Shown here: positions 44,343 to 53,719 of the stretch, piece by piece | How the letters are laid out: each line of letters opens with the position of its first letter | Position numbering within the stretch: the first letter of the stretch is position 1 | NCBI RefSeq assembly: GCF_003096195.1 | Contig: NZ_CP023004.1 | Coordinates: forward strand, 2,336,501 to 2,400,500 | Source of the DNA: Ereboglobus luteus | GTDB taxonomy: Bacteria; Verrucomicrobiota; Verrucomicrobiia; Opitutales; Opitutaceae | DNA: 64,000 bases | Reading direction: 5' to 3' | The notes under the pieces: generated by a model | Database searches by the model: none | Told to the model about the DNA's origin: nothing | The model's input: only the letters and a program-made list of their open reading frames with translations | Made by a program: the position numbers and the translations under genes

Positions 44343-45095
44343 ATGAAACGTCCTCACGCCAAGTCTGCGCTCGCGTTTGCCGCGGCAATTTTATCCACGC
44401 TCGCGTTTTTCACCGGATGCAAACCCAAGCCCGATTCGGTGACGATCAAGTCGAAGGTTGTGGCGAGTGATGATTTTTCGGGCGGCCTCGACAAGTGGGT
44501 CGTCGAACAAATGCCGGGCGGCACCGTGACGGCGGAAAACGGAGTGCTCACAATCACGGACGCGAAGGGCTGCACGGTGTGGCTGAGGGAAAAGCTGACC
44601 GCGCCAGTCGCGATTTCCTACGAGGTCACGATGAGCTCCGCCGCGCGCGTGTCGGACATGAACTGTTTCTGGATGGCGACGGATCCGAAGAACCCGAAGG
44701 ATTTGTTTCACGCGAAGCACGGCCGCACGGGACAATTTGCGACTTACGACGCGCTCAACCTCTACTATGCCGGCTACGGCGGCAATGCGAACACGACAAC
44801 GCGCTTCCGCCGTTACGATGGCACGGGCGCGCGTCCGCTGCTTCCGGAGCACGACCTCACCGACGCCGGGCACATGCTCAAGCCCGATCACACATACAAG
44901 ATCGTGCTGATCGCGCAGGATGGCGAGGCGCGCTTTGTTTGCGACGGCAAAACAATATTCTCCTACAAGGATCCAAAGCCGCTCAAGGAGGGCTGGTTTG
45001 GTTTTCGCACGGTGGACTCAAAAATGCAGATCAAAAATTTCCGTGTCACCACGCTGGATGTTCACGAGCATTTTGAGGAGGAGAAGGGCAAGTAA
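44343..45095 (+). CDS. Lipoprotein with jelly-roll domain (DUF6250-like)
   Basis: The ATG at 44343 (an alternative is at 44334) gives MKRPHAKSALAFAAAILSTL followed by the lipobox A-F-F-T-G-C, so the protein is lipid-anchored. The 250-residue product opens its mature part with D-D-F-S-G-G-L-D-K-W-V-V-E, the edge strand of a concanavalin-like fold. It contains N-C-F-W-M-A-T-D-P-K-N-P, L-N-L-Y-Y-A-G-Y-G-G-N, and G-W-F-G-F-R-T-V-D-S-K-M near the C-terminus. That pattern fits DUF6250, seen in glycan-degrading Verrucomicrobiota and Bacteroidota. Activity is unknown. Sugar binding at the envelope is inferred. Confidence 0.75.
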   Translation: MKRPHAKSALAFAAAILSTLAFFTGCKPKPDSVTIKSKVVASDDFSGGLDKWVVEQMPGGTVTAENGVLTITDAKGCTVWLREKLTAPVAISYEVTMSSAARVSDMNCFWMATDPKNPKDLFHAKHGRTGQFATYDALNLYYAGYGGNANTTTRFRRYDGTGARPLLPEHDLTDAGHMLKPDHTYKIVLIAQDGEARFVCDGKTIFSYKDPKPLKEGWFGFRTVDSKMQIKNFRVTTLDVHEHFEEEKGK

Positions 45096-45135
45096 GGTTT
45101 GGGCGGACCGTGGGGCGCTCGCCGAAAACCGCGCC

Positions 45136-45162
45136 ATTGTTTCGCGCTTTTGGTGAAACAAT
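45136..45162. terminator. Inverted repeat in convergent gap, candidate terminator
   Basis: ATTGTTTC (45136-45143) pairs with GAAACAAT (45155-45162) across an 11-base loop. It lies between two convergent genes ending at 45095 and 45199. Position fits a bidirectional terminator. The stem is AT-rich and so of moderate strength. Confidence 0.45.
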
Positions 45163-45171
45163 TTAACACGC

Positions 45172-45192
45172 GGGCGATTTATACTTTCGCCC
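45172..45192. terminator. Second inverted repeat in convergent gap
   Basis: GGGCGA (45172-45177) pairs with TCGCCC (45187-45192) over a 9-base AT-rich loop, just before the end of the minus-strand lipid-kinase gene. It may terminate that transcript on the minus strand. Confidence 0.4.
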
Positions 45193-45198
45193 AATATA

Positions 45199-46140
45199 TT
45201 AAGGCGCCTTCCCGCGCGGGGTCATCACACGCAAACTTTGCGACAGGATTTTCACTTCGATTCGCGCCGCCGCTTCGCGCGGTTCGCCGTCGGTGTGAAT
45301 CAGGCCCGGCTCGGGACGTTCGATGACAAATCCCGGCGCGCGCAGGTGCGTGACTTTTTTGCTGCCATACAGGCGGCGCGTGAGCAGGCGGATCGCAAGC
45401 GGCAGCGCGTTGAGCAGCGACACGCCGCGCACCAACGTCAGGTCGAGCTGTCCGTCGTCGATGCGCGCCAGCGGAGTGATGAAGCCGTCGTTGCCGTATT
45501 GGTCGGAATTGCCGATCGCCAAAATAAACGCCTCCGCCTCGAGCCGTTGCTTTGCCGTGGCGGGTGCCGGGAGTTCGTTTTCATCGAGGGGCGTGATTGC
45601 GCAGGACGCCGGTTTGTAGCGGAAAAATTCCGAGAGGATGATTTTCAGGTAGCGCGGAAATCCGCGTTTTTTGAGCGAGCGAAACCGGGCACTGATCCCG
45701 GCGTCGAAGCCGAGTCCCATCATGTTGAAAAACGGATGTTCGTTTGCCATCGCCGTGTCGATCATGCGCGGCGTGCCGTCGACAAGCGCGCGCAGGGCGC
45801 TTTCGTCCGGGCGGGGAATGCCGAGGTGCCGCCCAAGTCCGTTGCCCGATCCGCACGGGACAAGGCCGAGCGCAACCGGGGCGGGCGCGTTGACGAGCGC
45901 GGTCGCGGTTTCGTTTATTGTTCCGTCGCCGCCGACCGCGACGACGAGCTCGCATCCGTCCGCGATTGCGGCGCGCGCCAGTTCCGTCGCGTGATGCGGA
46001 CGCTCCGTGCTCACGAGCCGCGCATCGAGCACGCCCGCCGCGTTTTGCTCCGCGATGAACCGCCGCACCCGTTCGACAACACGCGGATTGCTGATGTTGT
46101 AACCCGAGCGCGGATTAAAAATGAAGCGGGCTTTTTTCAC
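45199..46140 (-). CDS. Diacylglycerol-kinase-family lipid kinase (YegS/BmrU type)
   Basis: The 313-residue protein uses a GTG start at 46138-46140. It has the DAGK catalytic motifs N-P-R-S-G (residues ~9-13), V-G-G-D-G-T-I-N-E, and P-C-G-S-G-N-G-L-G-R-H-L-G-I-P, plus the C-terminal H-T-D-G-E-P. These enzymes phosphorylate diacylglycerol or related lipids with ATP at the membrane surface. It lies 43 bp downstream of the GH43-GH115 gene on the same strand, but I see no functional link between the two. Confidence 0.9.
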   Translation of the reverse strand: MKKARFIFNPRSGYNISNPRVVERVRRFIAEQNAAGVLDARLVSTERPHHATELARAAIADGCELVVAVGGDGTINETATALVNAPAPVALGLVPCGSGNGLGRHLGIPRPDESALRALVDGTPRMIDTAMANEHPFFNMMGLGFDAGISARFRSLKKRGFPRYLKIILSEFFRYKPASCAITPLDENELPAPATAKQRLEAEAFILAIGNSDQYGNDGFITPLARIDDGQLDLTLVRGVSLLNALPLAIRLLTRRLYGSKKVTHLRAPGFVIERPEPGLIHTDGEPREAAARIEVKILSQSLRVMTPRGKAP

Positions 46141-46183
46141 GGAATATTATTCGGGCATTGTTGGTTTAAGCTCATCGATATTC

Positions 46184-49100
46184 TCACTCAATCGTTACGC
46201 GGTCGATCACGACGCTGGAGTCGATGCCGTGGAGATGCAGCGTGTGCTCGCCCGCGGTGAGCGTGGAGGGCGGAAGCGGGATGTCGAAGGTGCGCTCGTT
46301 GGCGAGGACGCCTTGCGCCCACTCGGGTTTGCCGTCGTTGATGATGAGTTCGGCGAGTTGCGGTTCGGGGGCACCGTCGATTGCGTAGGCGATGCGGAGT
46401 TTGCCGGAGCCGTCGATGGCGTGCGTGGGGAGGACGTGGATGCGCAGGGTTGCGGAATTGGGTTGGGCGGCGAGGGTGTATTTAAAAATAAGAGTGGGGG
46501 CTGTTTTTGCTTCTAATATCGATGTCGCTGATGTCGTGGCGGGAGTAATGGTAGTGACTGTTCCTGAGCGTCCCAATCCGTCAATCGGAGTGAGCATGCC
46601 TGTCGTCCAGATTTCGATTTCACTGAGCGTCGCTTTCGCGAGCGGATTTTTCGGCGCGGACGGAAGCGGTTGCTGGAAATTGGGGACGCGCCATTTCGAG
46701 ATGCGCATGGATTTCCAGTCGTTGTCGGCGGGTTCGAGTTGCATGAGGTGTCGCCATTTGCCGCCGGCGATGAGGTTGTTGTAGCGGTGCGTGATGCGCG
46801 CGAGCTGGAGGTTGAGGACGTCGGCTTGGTAGCCGAGTTTGTTGAGCGCGGTTTTGTCGCCGGCGATGTGCTTGAGCGCGGCTTCCTCGCCGGTGAAGTA
46901 GCGGTTGTTGGCGAGAATGGAGCCTTGCACGGGATACTCGACGAGTTGATAAAACGCGTCCTGCTTTTCGGCGGGGATGCGTTCGCGGATCGTGGCGAGG
47001 AGTTCGTTCATTTTGCGCGCGAGTTCGTCGCGGCGTTCGCGTTGTGCGGGGGTGAACGTGGATGGTTTTGGTTTTTCGCGAGGCAGCCACCATTGCAGGT
47101 GCTCGGGGCGGCGTTCGAAATTGTAGCGGTAATACATGTCCATCAGTTGCGCGATGTCGGGCGCGTGTTCGGCGCCGAATTCGCGCGCGGCCCATTGGCG
47201 CAGAAAATCGGTTTGCACATCCGGAAGCGTGGCGATGGAACCGATGTCCCATGCCATTTGCAGGAAAAACTCGGTGGTGATTTCGGCGGGCTTGATGTCG
47301 CCGACGTTGGCGATCCAGATGCGGTCGGCGCCGAGCTGGTGGGCTTTGTTCATTTCCTCCCAGATGAGCGCGGGCGGCGTGGTGCTGAGCCAAAGGTAGG
47401 CCATGGGGCGTCCGAGGTAGGAGAGGTGGTAGTAGATGCCGAAACCGCCGGTGCGTTTGCCGTCGCGCATGGCGGCGCGATCGGCGGCGGAGGGGAAGTT
47501 GCGGATGTAGCCAAAGTTGTCGTCGGGAAACATGATTGTGACGTCGTCGGGCACGCGCAGGCCGCCGCGGTAGAGGTCGAGCACTTCCTTGTAGGCGCAG
47601 AACATTTGGGGAACGCGCTCGACGCCGGGCGAAACGTGCTTGGCGATGAGCGCGCGCTGGTCGGCGAAGATTTTTTCGAGGCGGGCAATTTGCTCCTCCC
47701 TGGTTCCGCCGCCTTGCATGCCGCTGTCGTGGATGCCGCGCATGCCGATGGTGTAGATGTTTTCGTAACGGCCGTTGGTTTTGGCGCGCTCCTCCCAGTA
47801 GGCAAGGACGCCGTCGCGGTTTGTGGCGTAGTTGTAGTCCTTGTGGGGGGCGGTCCACTCGGTGACGTTGTTGCGGAGCATGGGCTCGGCGTGCGAGCTG
47901 CCCATGACGATGGCGTAGTCGGAGGCGAGCGCGGCGTTGGCGGGGTTGCTGTTGAACGCGGGCGAGCAGGCGTGCATGGCGGGCCAGAGTGTGTTGGCCT
48001 TGAGGCGCAGGAGGAGTTCGAAAACTTTTTCGTAGGTCTTCGGGCCGATGCCGCCGTTTTCCGGCTCGAAGGTTTTTGCGGCCCAAGGCTGGAGGCCCCA
48101 GTCCTCGTCGTTGATGAAAATGCCCCGGTATTTGACCGAGGGCGGACCGAAAACGTGCGTGCCGGCGGGAATCGAAATGCGGGTTTTCTTTTCGGGCGTG
48201 ACGTCCGCCCACCAATGCCAGGGCGAAATGCCGATCATGCGCGAGAGTTCGTAAACGCCAAACGACGTGCCGCGCGGATCGCTGCCGGCGATGACGAGCG
48301 TGTTGTTGTCGAGCGTGGTGATGAGGAAGGTTTCCCATTGGCCGCGCAGTGCGGAGACGTCGAGTTTGCCCGATGCGACGAGCGAATCGATGAGCGGCGA
48401 TTTGCCGAGCGTGCCGACAAGCACCGCGGGAGCAGTGCTTGTGATTGCAAATTTCAAATCTGAAATTTCAGAGAGGGCGGGGCGTTTGCCAGAGACGCGT
48501 TCGATGTCGGCGGCGAGGTGGTTGGCGGCGATGGAAACGACCTTGGCGTCTGTATCGGAATAATGGATACGCGCGACGACGGTTTCGCCGGCGAGCGTGA
48601 AGTTTGCCGCAGTTGCGTTGAGTTTCACGTAAGCCGGCGCGTCGCGGTCGCACGAAATCACGCCGTCTTTTTCGCGGAGCTCGACGACTTGGATGGAGCT
48701 GCGGCGGAGTTCGAGGTTGTTTTTGTCGTCGGGCGAAATGGTGCCGTTGCGTCCGGGATGCGTGAAATAGAAGCAATACGCGCGGTCGGTGGCGTGATCG
48801 ACCACGACGCCGCAATGCCCGCCGTTCACGCCGTCATCCGCGCCCTTGCCGGGTTTGCCGAGGAGCGGATCGCCGGGCTGCGGCGTCCAGTTAAGGAGGT
48901 CGTCGGAGCGGTAAACGCCGATGCCGCGCCAGAGATCGACGAGCATCCAGTAGTGTCCGCGCCAGCGGAAAACATACGGGCCCTCGCCGGGGCGCTCGCC
49001 GACGCCGGCGCACTTGCCCTTGTCGGTCCAGTTGTGGAGGTCGGGGCTGTCGGCGTAGTAGATGGATTTGGCGTCGCGCTCGTTGTTATACCACATGCGC

Positions 49101-49669
49101 CAGCCGCCTTGAGGCAGCGGAAACACGCACGCGTCAATGACACGGTCGCTGGCGAGCGCGAGCGTGCTTTGGTAGTGCCAGTCGATGAGGTTGCGGCTGG
49201 TGAGGTGGATGATGTCGCGTGGGTGTTTCCAATCGGTGAAAACGCCGGGCACGAGTGTGAGATACATGTGGTAAACGCCATCGTGCTCGATGACGTCGGG
49301 CGCCCAGTGCGTGAGCGTTTTTGGGTCGGCGCCCGCGGGGACCGGGATGCCGTGGAAGCGCGCGTCGCAACGGTAGGTCCACGTCGCGCCGCCGTCGTTG
49401 GATTGCGCGATGCCGACGGGCGTGCCGTGCACCCAGCTCACGCCGTCGAGCCCGGGGACGTTGGCGCGGCGGTTGGTGTAGAACATGAGCCAGTTGTTCT
49501 CGGCGCGGTTGTGAATGACGACGGGATCGGCAGTGCCGTCGTAAATGGTGTCGCGATAAAGAGGCTTGGGCGCGCGTGCGCCGTCGGCGCGCGCGCTAAT
49601 GCAGAATGAAAAATGAAAAATGAAGAATGAAAAGACGGCGAGGGCCAGGGTGCGTGGAGATGTGCACAT
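46184..49669 (-). CDS. GH43-like plus GH115 fusion, secreted (xylan side-chain glucuronidase type)
   Basis: The ATG at 49667-49669 begins a signal peptide (MCTSPRTLALAVFSFFIFHF, then S-F-C-I-S-A-R-A). The product is 1161 residues. Residues ~30-340 form a five-bladed-propeller-like GH43 domain (D-G-T-A-D-P-V-V-I-H, W-L-M-F-Y-T-N-R-R, W-A-P-D-V-I-E-H-D-G-V-Y-H). From ~360 the GH115 part follows: I-G-I-S-P-W-H-W-W-A-D-V, then P-S-V-K-Y-R-G-I-F-I-N-D-E-D-W-G at ~505-520, and a C-terminal beta domain to the end. GH115 removes (methyl)glucuronic acid from xylan. GH43 enzymes often remove arabinose or xylose. The frame is continuous through the junction, so the fusion looks real. It would be a two-activity periplasmic or outer-membrane hemicellulase. 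Confidence 0.85.
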   Translation of the reverse strand: MCTSPRTLALAVFSFFIFHFSFCISARADGARAPKPLYRDTIYDGTADPVVIHNRAENNWLMFYTNRRANVPGLDGVSWVHGTPVGIAQSNDGGATWTYRCDARFHGIPVPAGADPKTLTHWAPDVIEHDGVYHMYLTLVPGVFTDWKHPRDIIHLTSRNLIDWHYQSTLALASDRVIDACVFPLPQGGWRMWYNNERDAKSIYYADSPDLHNWTDKGKCAGVGERPGEGPYVFRWRGHYWMLVDLWRGIGVYRSDDLLNWTPQPGDPLLGKPGKGADDGVNGGHCGVVVDHATDRAYCFYFTHPGRNGTISPDDKNNLELRRSSIQVVELREKDGVISCDRDAPAYVKLNATAANFTLAGETVVARIHYSDTDAKVVSIAANHLAADIERVSGKRPALSEISDLKFAITSTAPAVLVGTLGKSPLIDSLVASGKLDVSALRGQWETFLITTLDNNTLVIAGSDPRGTSFGVYELSRMIGISPWHWWADVTPEKKTRISIPAGTHVFGPPSVKYRGIFINDEDWGLQPWAAKTFEPENGGIGPKTYEKVFELLLRLKANTLWPAMHACSPAFNSNPANAALASDYAIVMGSSHAEPMLRNNVTEWTAPHKDYNYATNRDGVLAYWEERAKTNGRYENIYTIGMRGIHDSGMQGGGTREEQIARLEKIFADQRALIAKHVSPGVERVPQMFCAYKEVLDLYRGGLRVPDDVTIMFPDDNFGYIRNFPSAADRAAMRDGKRTGGFGIYYHLSYLGRPMAYLWLSTTPPALIWEEMNKAHQLGADRIWIANVGDIKPAEITTEFFLQMAWDIGSIATLPDVQTDFLRQWAAREFGAEHAPDIAQLMDMYYRYNFERRPEHLQWWLPREKPKPSTFTPAQRERRDELARKMNELLATIRERIPAEKQDAFYQLVEYPVQGSILANNRYFTGEEAALKHIAGDKTALNKLGYQADVLNLQLARITHRYNNLIAGGKWRHLMQLEPADNDWKSMRISKWRVPNFQQPLPSAPKNPLAKATLSEIEIWTTGMLTPIDGLGRSGTVTTITPATTSATSILEAKTAPTLIFKYTLAAQPNSATLRIHVLPTHAIDGSGKLRIAYAIDGAPEPQLAELIINDGKPEWAQGVLANERTFDIPLPPSTLTAGEHTLHLHGIDSSVVIDRVTIE

Positions 49670-49833
49670 AAAGGGGAAAGTGCGGAACGTGGCGCGGGCT
49701 GCCAAGTCTGCTGTTGGTTTTTCGCCATTTTGTGAAGTCGCGCATGCGTTAAACCAGCGCCCGTTCAAAGCGTGTTCGATCGCGCGCGTTTTTCCACTTC
49801 CACCGCATAAAATACTGCCTACACATTTCAAAC

Positions 49834-51423
49834 ATGCGATTTCTCCATTTCCTCGCGCTGCTGTTTCTTTCGGCCCTTCAGCCTTTCGGTCTTTCAGCCC
49901 TTTTCGCGTCCTCTTCCGTCTTGCGCATCGGCAATGGCGCGGAGCCGCAGGATATGGACCCGCAAACGATGTCGGCCTACACCGACCAAAACATCGCAAT
50001 CGCGCTCTTCGAGGGGTTGGTGGCGATCGACGAGGCCACTTCGCAACCCGTCCCCGCCGTTGCCGAGAGCTGGGAGACCTCGCCCGACGGACTCACGTGG
50101 ACATTTCGCCTGCGCGCCGGCGCCCGCTGGTCCAACGGCGACCCGGTGACCGCGCAAGATTTCGCGACATCATTCCGGCGCATCCTTTCACCCATGCTCG
50201 GCGCCGAATACGCCTACATGCTTTACCCGGTCAAAAACGCCGGGGCCTTCAACACCGGCAAGCTCTCCGATTTTGCGCAAGTGGGCGTCGCCGCGCCCGA
50301 CGCGCGCACTCTCGTGCTCACGCTCGATGCCCCGACGCCGCACCTGCTCTCCATTGTCGCGCAACCGATGTGGTTTCCCGTTCACGCGCCGACGATTTTG
50401 CGCTTTGGAAAGCTCGACCAGCGCGGCACGGCTTGGACGCGCCCGGAAAACATCGTCGGCAACGGCGCGTTCACGATGAAAAGTTGGGAGCCGAACCGCC
50501 AGATCACCGTTGAGAAAAATCCGCTCTACTGGGACGCCGCCGGCACACGGCTCGACGCGGTCGTGTTTTTCCCGAACGACGACATTGCCACCGACGAGCG
50601 CAACTTCCGCTCCGGACAGGTTGACATCACCTACGATATTCTCCCCGAAAAAATCCGCGCCTACCGCAAAAACAACCCCGCCGCCCTGCGCATCGACCCG
50701 TTGCTGGAAACCTTTTTCCTGCGCTTCAACACCAAGCGCCCTCCGCTCGACAATCCGAAAGTCCGCGCCGCGCTCGCCCGCGCCATCAACCGCGACCTGA
50801 TCGCGCGCGTGCTCCACAACAGCCGCACGCCCGCGCGCTTTTACACGCCGCCGAACACCGGAGGTTACACCTGCGCGACCGCGATTCCCGACGACTTCGC
50901 CGCCGCCCGCTGCCTGCTCGCCGAGGCGGGTTATCCGAAAGGAAAAGGGTTTCCGAAACTCGACATCCAGATGAACAACGACGCAGTCAACCGAACCGTG
51001 CTCGAGGCCATTCAGGAAATGTGGCGGCGCGAACTCGGCATCAGCGTCACAATCACAAACAAGGAATACCGCGTGTATCTCGACGCGCAGCGCGCCATTG
51101 GCTTCGACATCAGCCGCTCGCGCTGGGTCGGCGATTTCAACGACCCGATCACCTTTCTCGACATGTTTGTGACCAACGGCGGGCAAAACCAGACACACTG
51201 GAGCAACGCCGAATACGACCGCCTCATCGCCGAGGCCGGCCGCGCGTCCGACCGGGAGAAACGCTTCGAGCTTTATCAGCGCGCCGAAAAAATCCTCCTC
51301 GACGAGGCTCCGATCGCGCCGATCTTCTTTGGCACGCGCAGCTACCTGATTTCCCCGCGAGTGAAAAACTGGGTGCCCTCGCTCCTGGGAATCCACCGTT
51401 ATCAAAAAGTGTGGGTGGAGTGA
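49834..51423 (+). CDS. Oligopeptide-type ABC substrate-binding protein (SBP_bac_5/OppA)
   Basis: A 529-residue protein with signal peptide MRFLHFLALLFLSALQPFGL, then S-A-L-F-A. The mature part starts with V-L-R-I-G-N-G-A-E-P-Q-D-M-D-P. It contains the family blocks L-F-E-G-L-V, A-E-S-W-E-T-S-P-D-G-L-T-W-T-F-R-L, and N-P-K-V-R-A-A-L-A-R-A-I-N-R. It binds peptides or similar solutes in the periplasm for an ABC importer. No permease or ATPase gene lies nearby, so it is an orphan that must use a transporter encoded elsewhere. It is divergent from the GH43-GH115 gene across 164 bp. Confidence 0.92.
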   Translation: MRFLHFLALLFLSALQPFGLSALFASSSVLRIGNGAEPQDMDPQTMSAYTDQNIAIALFEGLVAIDEATSQPVPAVAESWETSPDGLTWTFRLRAGARWSNGDPVTAQDFATSFRRILSPMLGAEYAYMLYPVKNAGAFNTGKLSDFAQVGVAAPDARTLVLTLDAPTPHLLSIVAQPMWFPVHAPTILRFGKLDQRGTAWTRPENIVGNGAFTMKSWEPNRQITVEKNPLYWDAAGTRLDAVVFFPNDDIATDERNFRSGQVDITYDILPEKIRAYRKNNPAALRIDPLLETFFLRFNTKRPPLDNPKVRAALARAINRDLIARVLHNSRTPARFYTPPNTGGYTCATAIPDDFAAARCLLAEAGYPKGKGFPKLDIQMNNDAVNRTVLEAIQEMWRRELGISVTITNKEYRVYLDAQRAIGFDISRSRWVGDFNDPITFLDMFVTNGGQNQTHWSNAEYDRLIAEAGRASDREKRFELYQRAEKILLDEAPIAPIFFGTRSYLISPRVKNWVPSLLGIHRYQKVWVE

Positions 51424-51559
51424 TTGTCGGGGAATCTCAAAGGCAAACGCTTCGGTTTCGACGTTCCTAGCGTTAGCGACAGTCTGCCAACCGCCCTGCC
51501 TTTGGTGGCGCTTTCCCGTTTGTTTAGGTTGCGTTTGCTCCGTGCCAAGAGATCCGTGA

Positions 51560-53719
51560 TCAGAACTCAATGCCCGCGGTTGCGAAGAGGGTGCGCGGAC
51601 GCACGGGGCCGTAAAAGTAGGTCGGATCGCGGTCTTCGCCATTGTCGAAAAGGTCATCCTGACGATCATCAAACAGGTTTCGCACGCCGACGCCGATTTT
51701 CAGGTCCATGTGTGTTGAGAGGCGGAAGGTTTTGCTCAGGTTCAGGTCGAACTCCCAGAACTTCGGGGTTCTGCGATGAATGTCCGCCTCCTCGCCGACG
51801 GCCAGCATGCTGCCGGTGTAGTTGAGCAGGGACACGAATTGCCAGCCCGCGCCGCAATCGTATGTAACGGAGAATTTACCCGTCCATTCCGGACGCTTGA
51901 CAAACTCTCTCGTGGTCAGGCCAGTGACGCGAAAGATGGGATCGTCGAAGCGCGCGCGGATGTAGCTGATGCTGCCTTCGAGTCGCAAGCCGGGGACGAC
52001 CATCCATTGGAAACCGTTTTCCCAGACAAAAACCCTGGCGTCGGGGCCGTTGACGCGTTCCCAAATTCCCGTGCCGTTGACGTCGCTGTCGTCAATGTCG
52101 AACGTGTCGTGCAGGAATGTGTAGTGGACGGTCGAGCTGAGCATGAGGCGTTTTCCAAGGGAGGGAACCAGCCAGTCGGCGCCGAGCGTGAAGGAGTCCG
52201 AGCGCTCCTCCTCAAGGTCGGGCGAGTTGCGCAGAAAAATGGCGCCGCCGGAACTCACGCCGATGTGGAGATCCTCGTTGTAGGCGCCGGGGGCGTTGAA
52301 GCCCGCCGAGTATGAGGCCCGCAGTGTGAGGGCGTTGCGCGGTTGGTATCGCAAGGCGACGCGCGGCGAAAAGATGGCGCCGCCAACATTGTCATGCCGG
52401 TCGACGCGCACGCCGGGCACGAGCTCGAGCCCGGGCCGGATTGTCCAGATGTCCTGGGCAAAAAATCCGTAGGTGGCAAAGTCGTCGGTGGTGTCGGCGA
52501 TGGCGGGATCGTTGGGGCGGTGTTCCTTCAGCTTTTCGTAACGGTATTGCGCGCCGTAAACGAGCTCGTGCGCGCCGAGTTTTTGCGTGACTTGGGCGTC
52601 CAGAAAAACGACCTGGTTGCGCGTGTCGCTCCAGATGCGATGCGCGACGGCGTCGATTGCGGACTGGTTTGCGGGATCGGCGGCGAACACGTCCAGCGCG
52701 GCCTCCTCGGCGGGCGTGGGATTGTCGGGATCGGCGAATCCGCCAGCCTCGTCGAACGCGCCGAACTCGGCGTCAGCCCGCGCTCCGTAGAACGCATCGC
52801 GTTGCAGGCGCAGGTAGGAGCCGCGCAGCGAATAGGAAAGGGCGGGCGTGAGCTGTTGCTCCCACTGCAGGTTGATCATGTGGATTTTGTGTGCCAGTGA
52901 TTCGGCGACGCGGGCCTGTTCCTCGGGCAAGTCAAGCCGGTCGCCGCCGCGGTGCGACTGGTCGATGTATTGATAGGAGGCCTTGAGCAGCTTGTCCTCG
53001 TCGGGGCGATAGTGAAACTGAAGGCCGACGACCTTGTTTTCAAATTCGGGCAGTTCGGTGAATCCGTCCGTCGTCAAGTCGAGGCCGTCCCGGTTCTCCC
53101 ATAGACCGTAGACGGTGAGGGCAAGTTTTTCAGATCGGTCCAGCCAGCTGGATTTGAAGGTGAACTTCCACTCATCCGCGTCGTTTTTCAAATTGGAGTA
53201 GCTCAACAGCGCGCTGGTGTGGTTGTGCGTTGGCATCGTGGTGATGAGGTTGACGACGCCGGCGACCGCCTCCGGTCCGTAAAGCACGGAACTGCTGCCT
53301 TTGACGATTTCGATGCGGTCGATGAAAATCGTGGGGAAAAGATCGGCGCCATAAACCTTGGCCAGTCCCGAGTAAAGCGGCGCGCCATCAAACAAAATCG
53401 CGGTGTAATCGGTGCTGAGCCCGAGAAGCTGGATTTCGTTGAGGCCGCAATTGGAGCAGTTCGACTCGAAACGGGCGCTCGGTATCAAGCGCAGGCTATC
53501 GGCGAGGGTGACGCCCCCGTGGGCCTTGATTTCGGATGCGAGGAAAAACTCGGTTTTGACGGGCGCGTCGGAAGCCAGCCGCTCCGTTCGCGTGCCCGTA
53601 GTGACACTCATGCGGTCCAAATTGATGACCTCATCGTCAGAATGGGGCGCGCCATTGGCAACATAACAATTTGTTATGATGAAAGTTACACTGATAATTT
53701 GTGCGATTTTGCTCTTCAT
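51560..53719 (-). CDS. TonB-dependent outer-membrane receptor with CxxC plug motif
   Basis: A 719-residue receptor with signal peptide (MKSKIAQIISVTFIITNCYV, then A-N-G-A). A TonB-box-like stretch (D-R-M-S-V-T-T-G-T-R-T) is near 35-45. The plug domain has S-N-C-S-N-C-G-L-N-E-I-Q (Cys88, Cys91), I-E-I-V-K-G-S-S-S-V-L-Y-G-P-E-A-V-A-G-V-V-N-L. The 22-strand barrel ends in aromatic Phe (A-T-A-G-I-E-F) as outer-membrane proteins do. There is no N-terminal carboxypeptidase-like domain, so it is not a SusC protein. The Cys pair in the plug is typical of a Bacteroidota-like receptor branch. The ligand (metal chelate, cofactor or peptide) is unknown. Confidence 0.9.
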   Translation of the reverse strand: MKSKIAQIISVTFIITNCYVANGAPHSDDEVINLDRMSVTTGTRTERLASDAPVKTEFFLASEIKAHGGVTLADSLRLIPSARFESNCSNCGLNEIQLLGLSTDYTAILFDGAPLYSGLAKVYGADLFPTIFIDRIEIVKGSSSVLYGPEAVAGVVNLITTMPTHNHTSALLSYSNLKNDADEWKFTFKSSWLDRSEKLALTVYGLWENRDGLDLTTDGFTELPEFENKVVGLQFHYRPDEDKLLKASYQYIDQSHRGGDRLDLPEEQARVAESLAHKIHMINLQWEQQLTPALSYSLRGSYLRLQRDAFYGARADAEFGAFDEAGGFADPDNPTPAEEAALDVFAADPANQSAIDAVAHRIWSDTRNQVVFLDAQVTQKLGAHELVYGAQYRYEKLKEHRPNDPAIADTTDDFATYGFFAQDIWTIRPGLELVPGVRVDRHDNVGGAIFSPRVALRYQPRNALTLRASYSAGFNAPGAYNEDLHIGVSSGGAIFLRNSPDLEEERSDSFTLGADWLVPSLGKRLMLSSTVHYTFLHDTFDIDDSDVNGTGIWERVNGPDARVFVWENGFQWMVVPGLRLEGSISYIRARFDDPIFRVTGLTTREFVKRPEWTGKFSVTYDCGAGWQFVSLLNYTGSMLAVGEEADIHRRTPKFWEFDLNLSKTFRLSTHMDLKIGVGVRNLFDDRQDDLFDNGEDRDPTYFYGPVRPRTLFATAGIEF

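Noticed and set aside
46670-48463. Plus-strand open frame antisense to the GH115 region
   Set aside because: The GH115 motifs on the minus strand are unambiguous.
49590-49640. Low-complexity GAAAAAT-type repeats
   Set aside because: They encode the Phe-rich hydrophobic core of the GH43-GH115 signal peptide, so the composition is explained.
51424-51559. Terminator between the binding-protein and TonB-receptor genes
   Set aside because: The convergent gap was read for inverted repeats and no stem longer than four or five bases with a reasonable loop was found.
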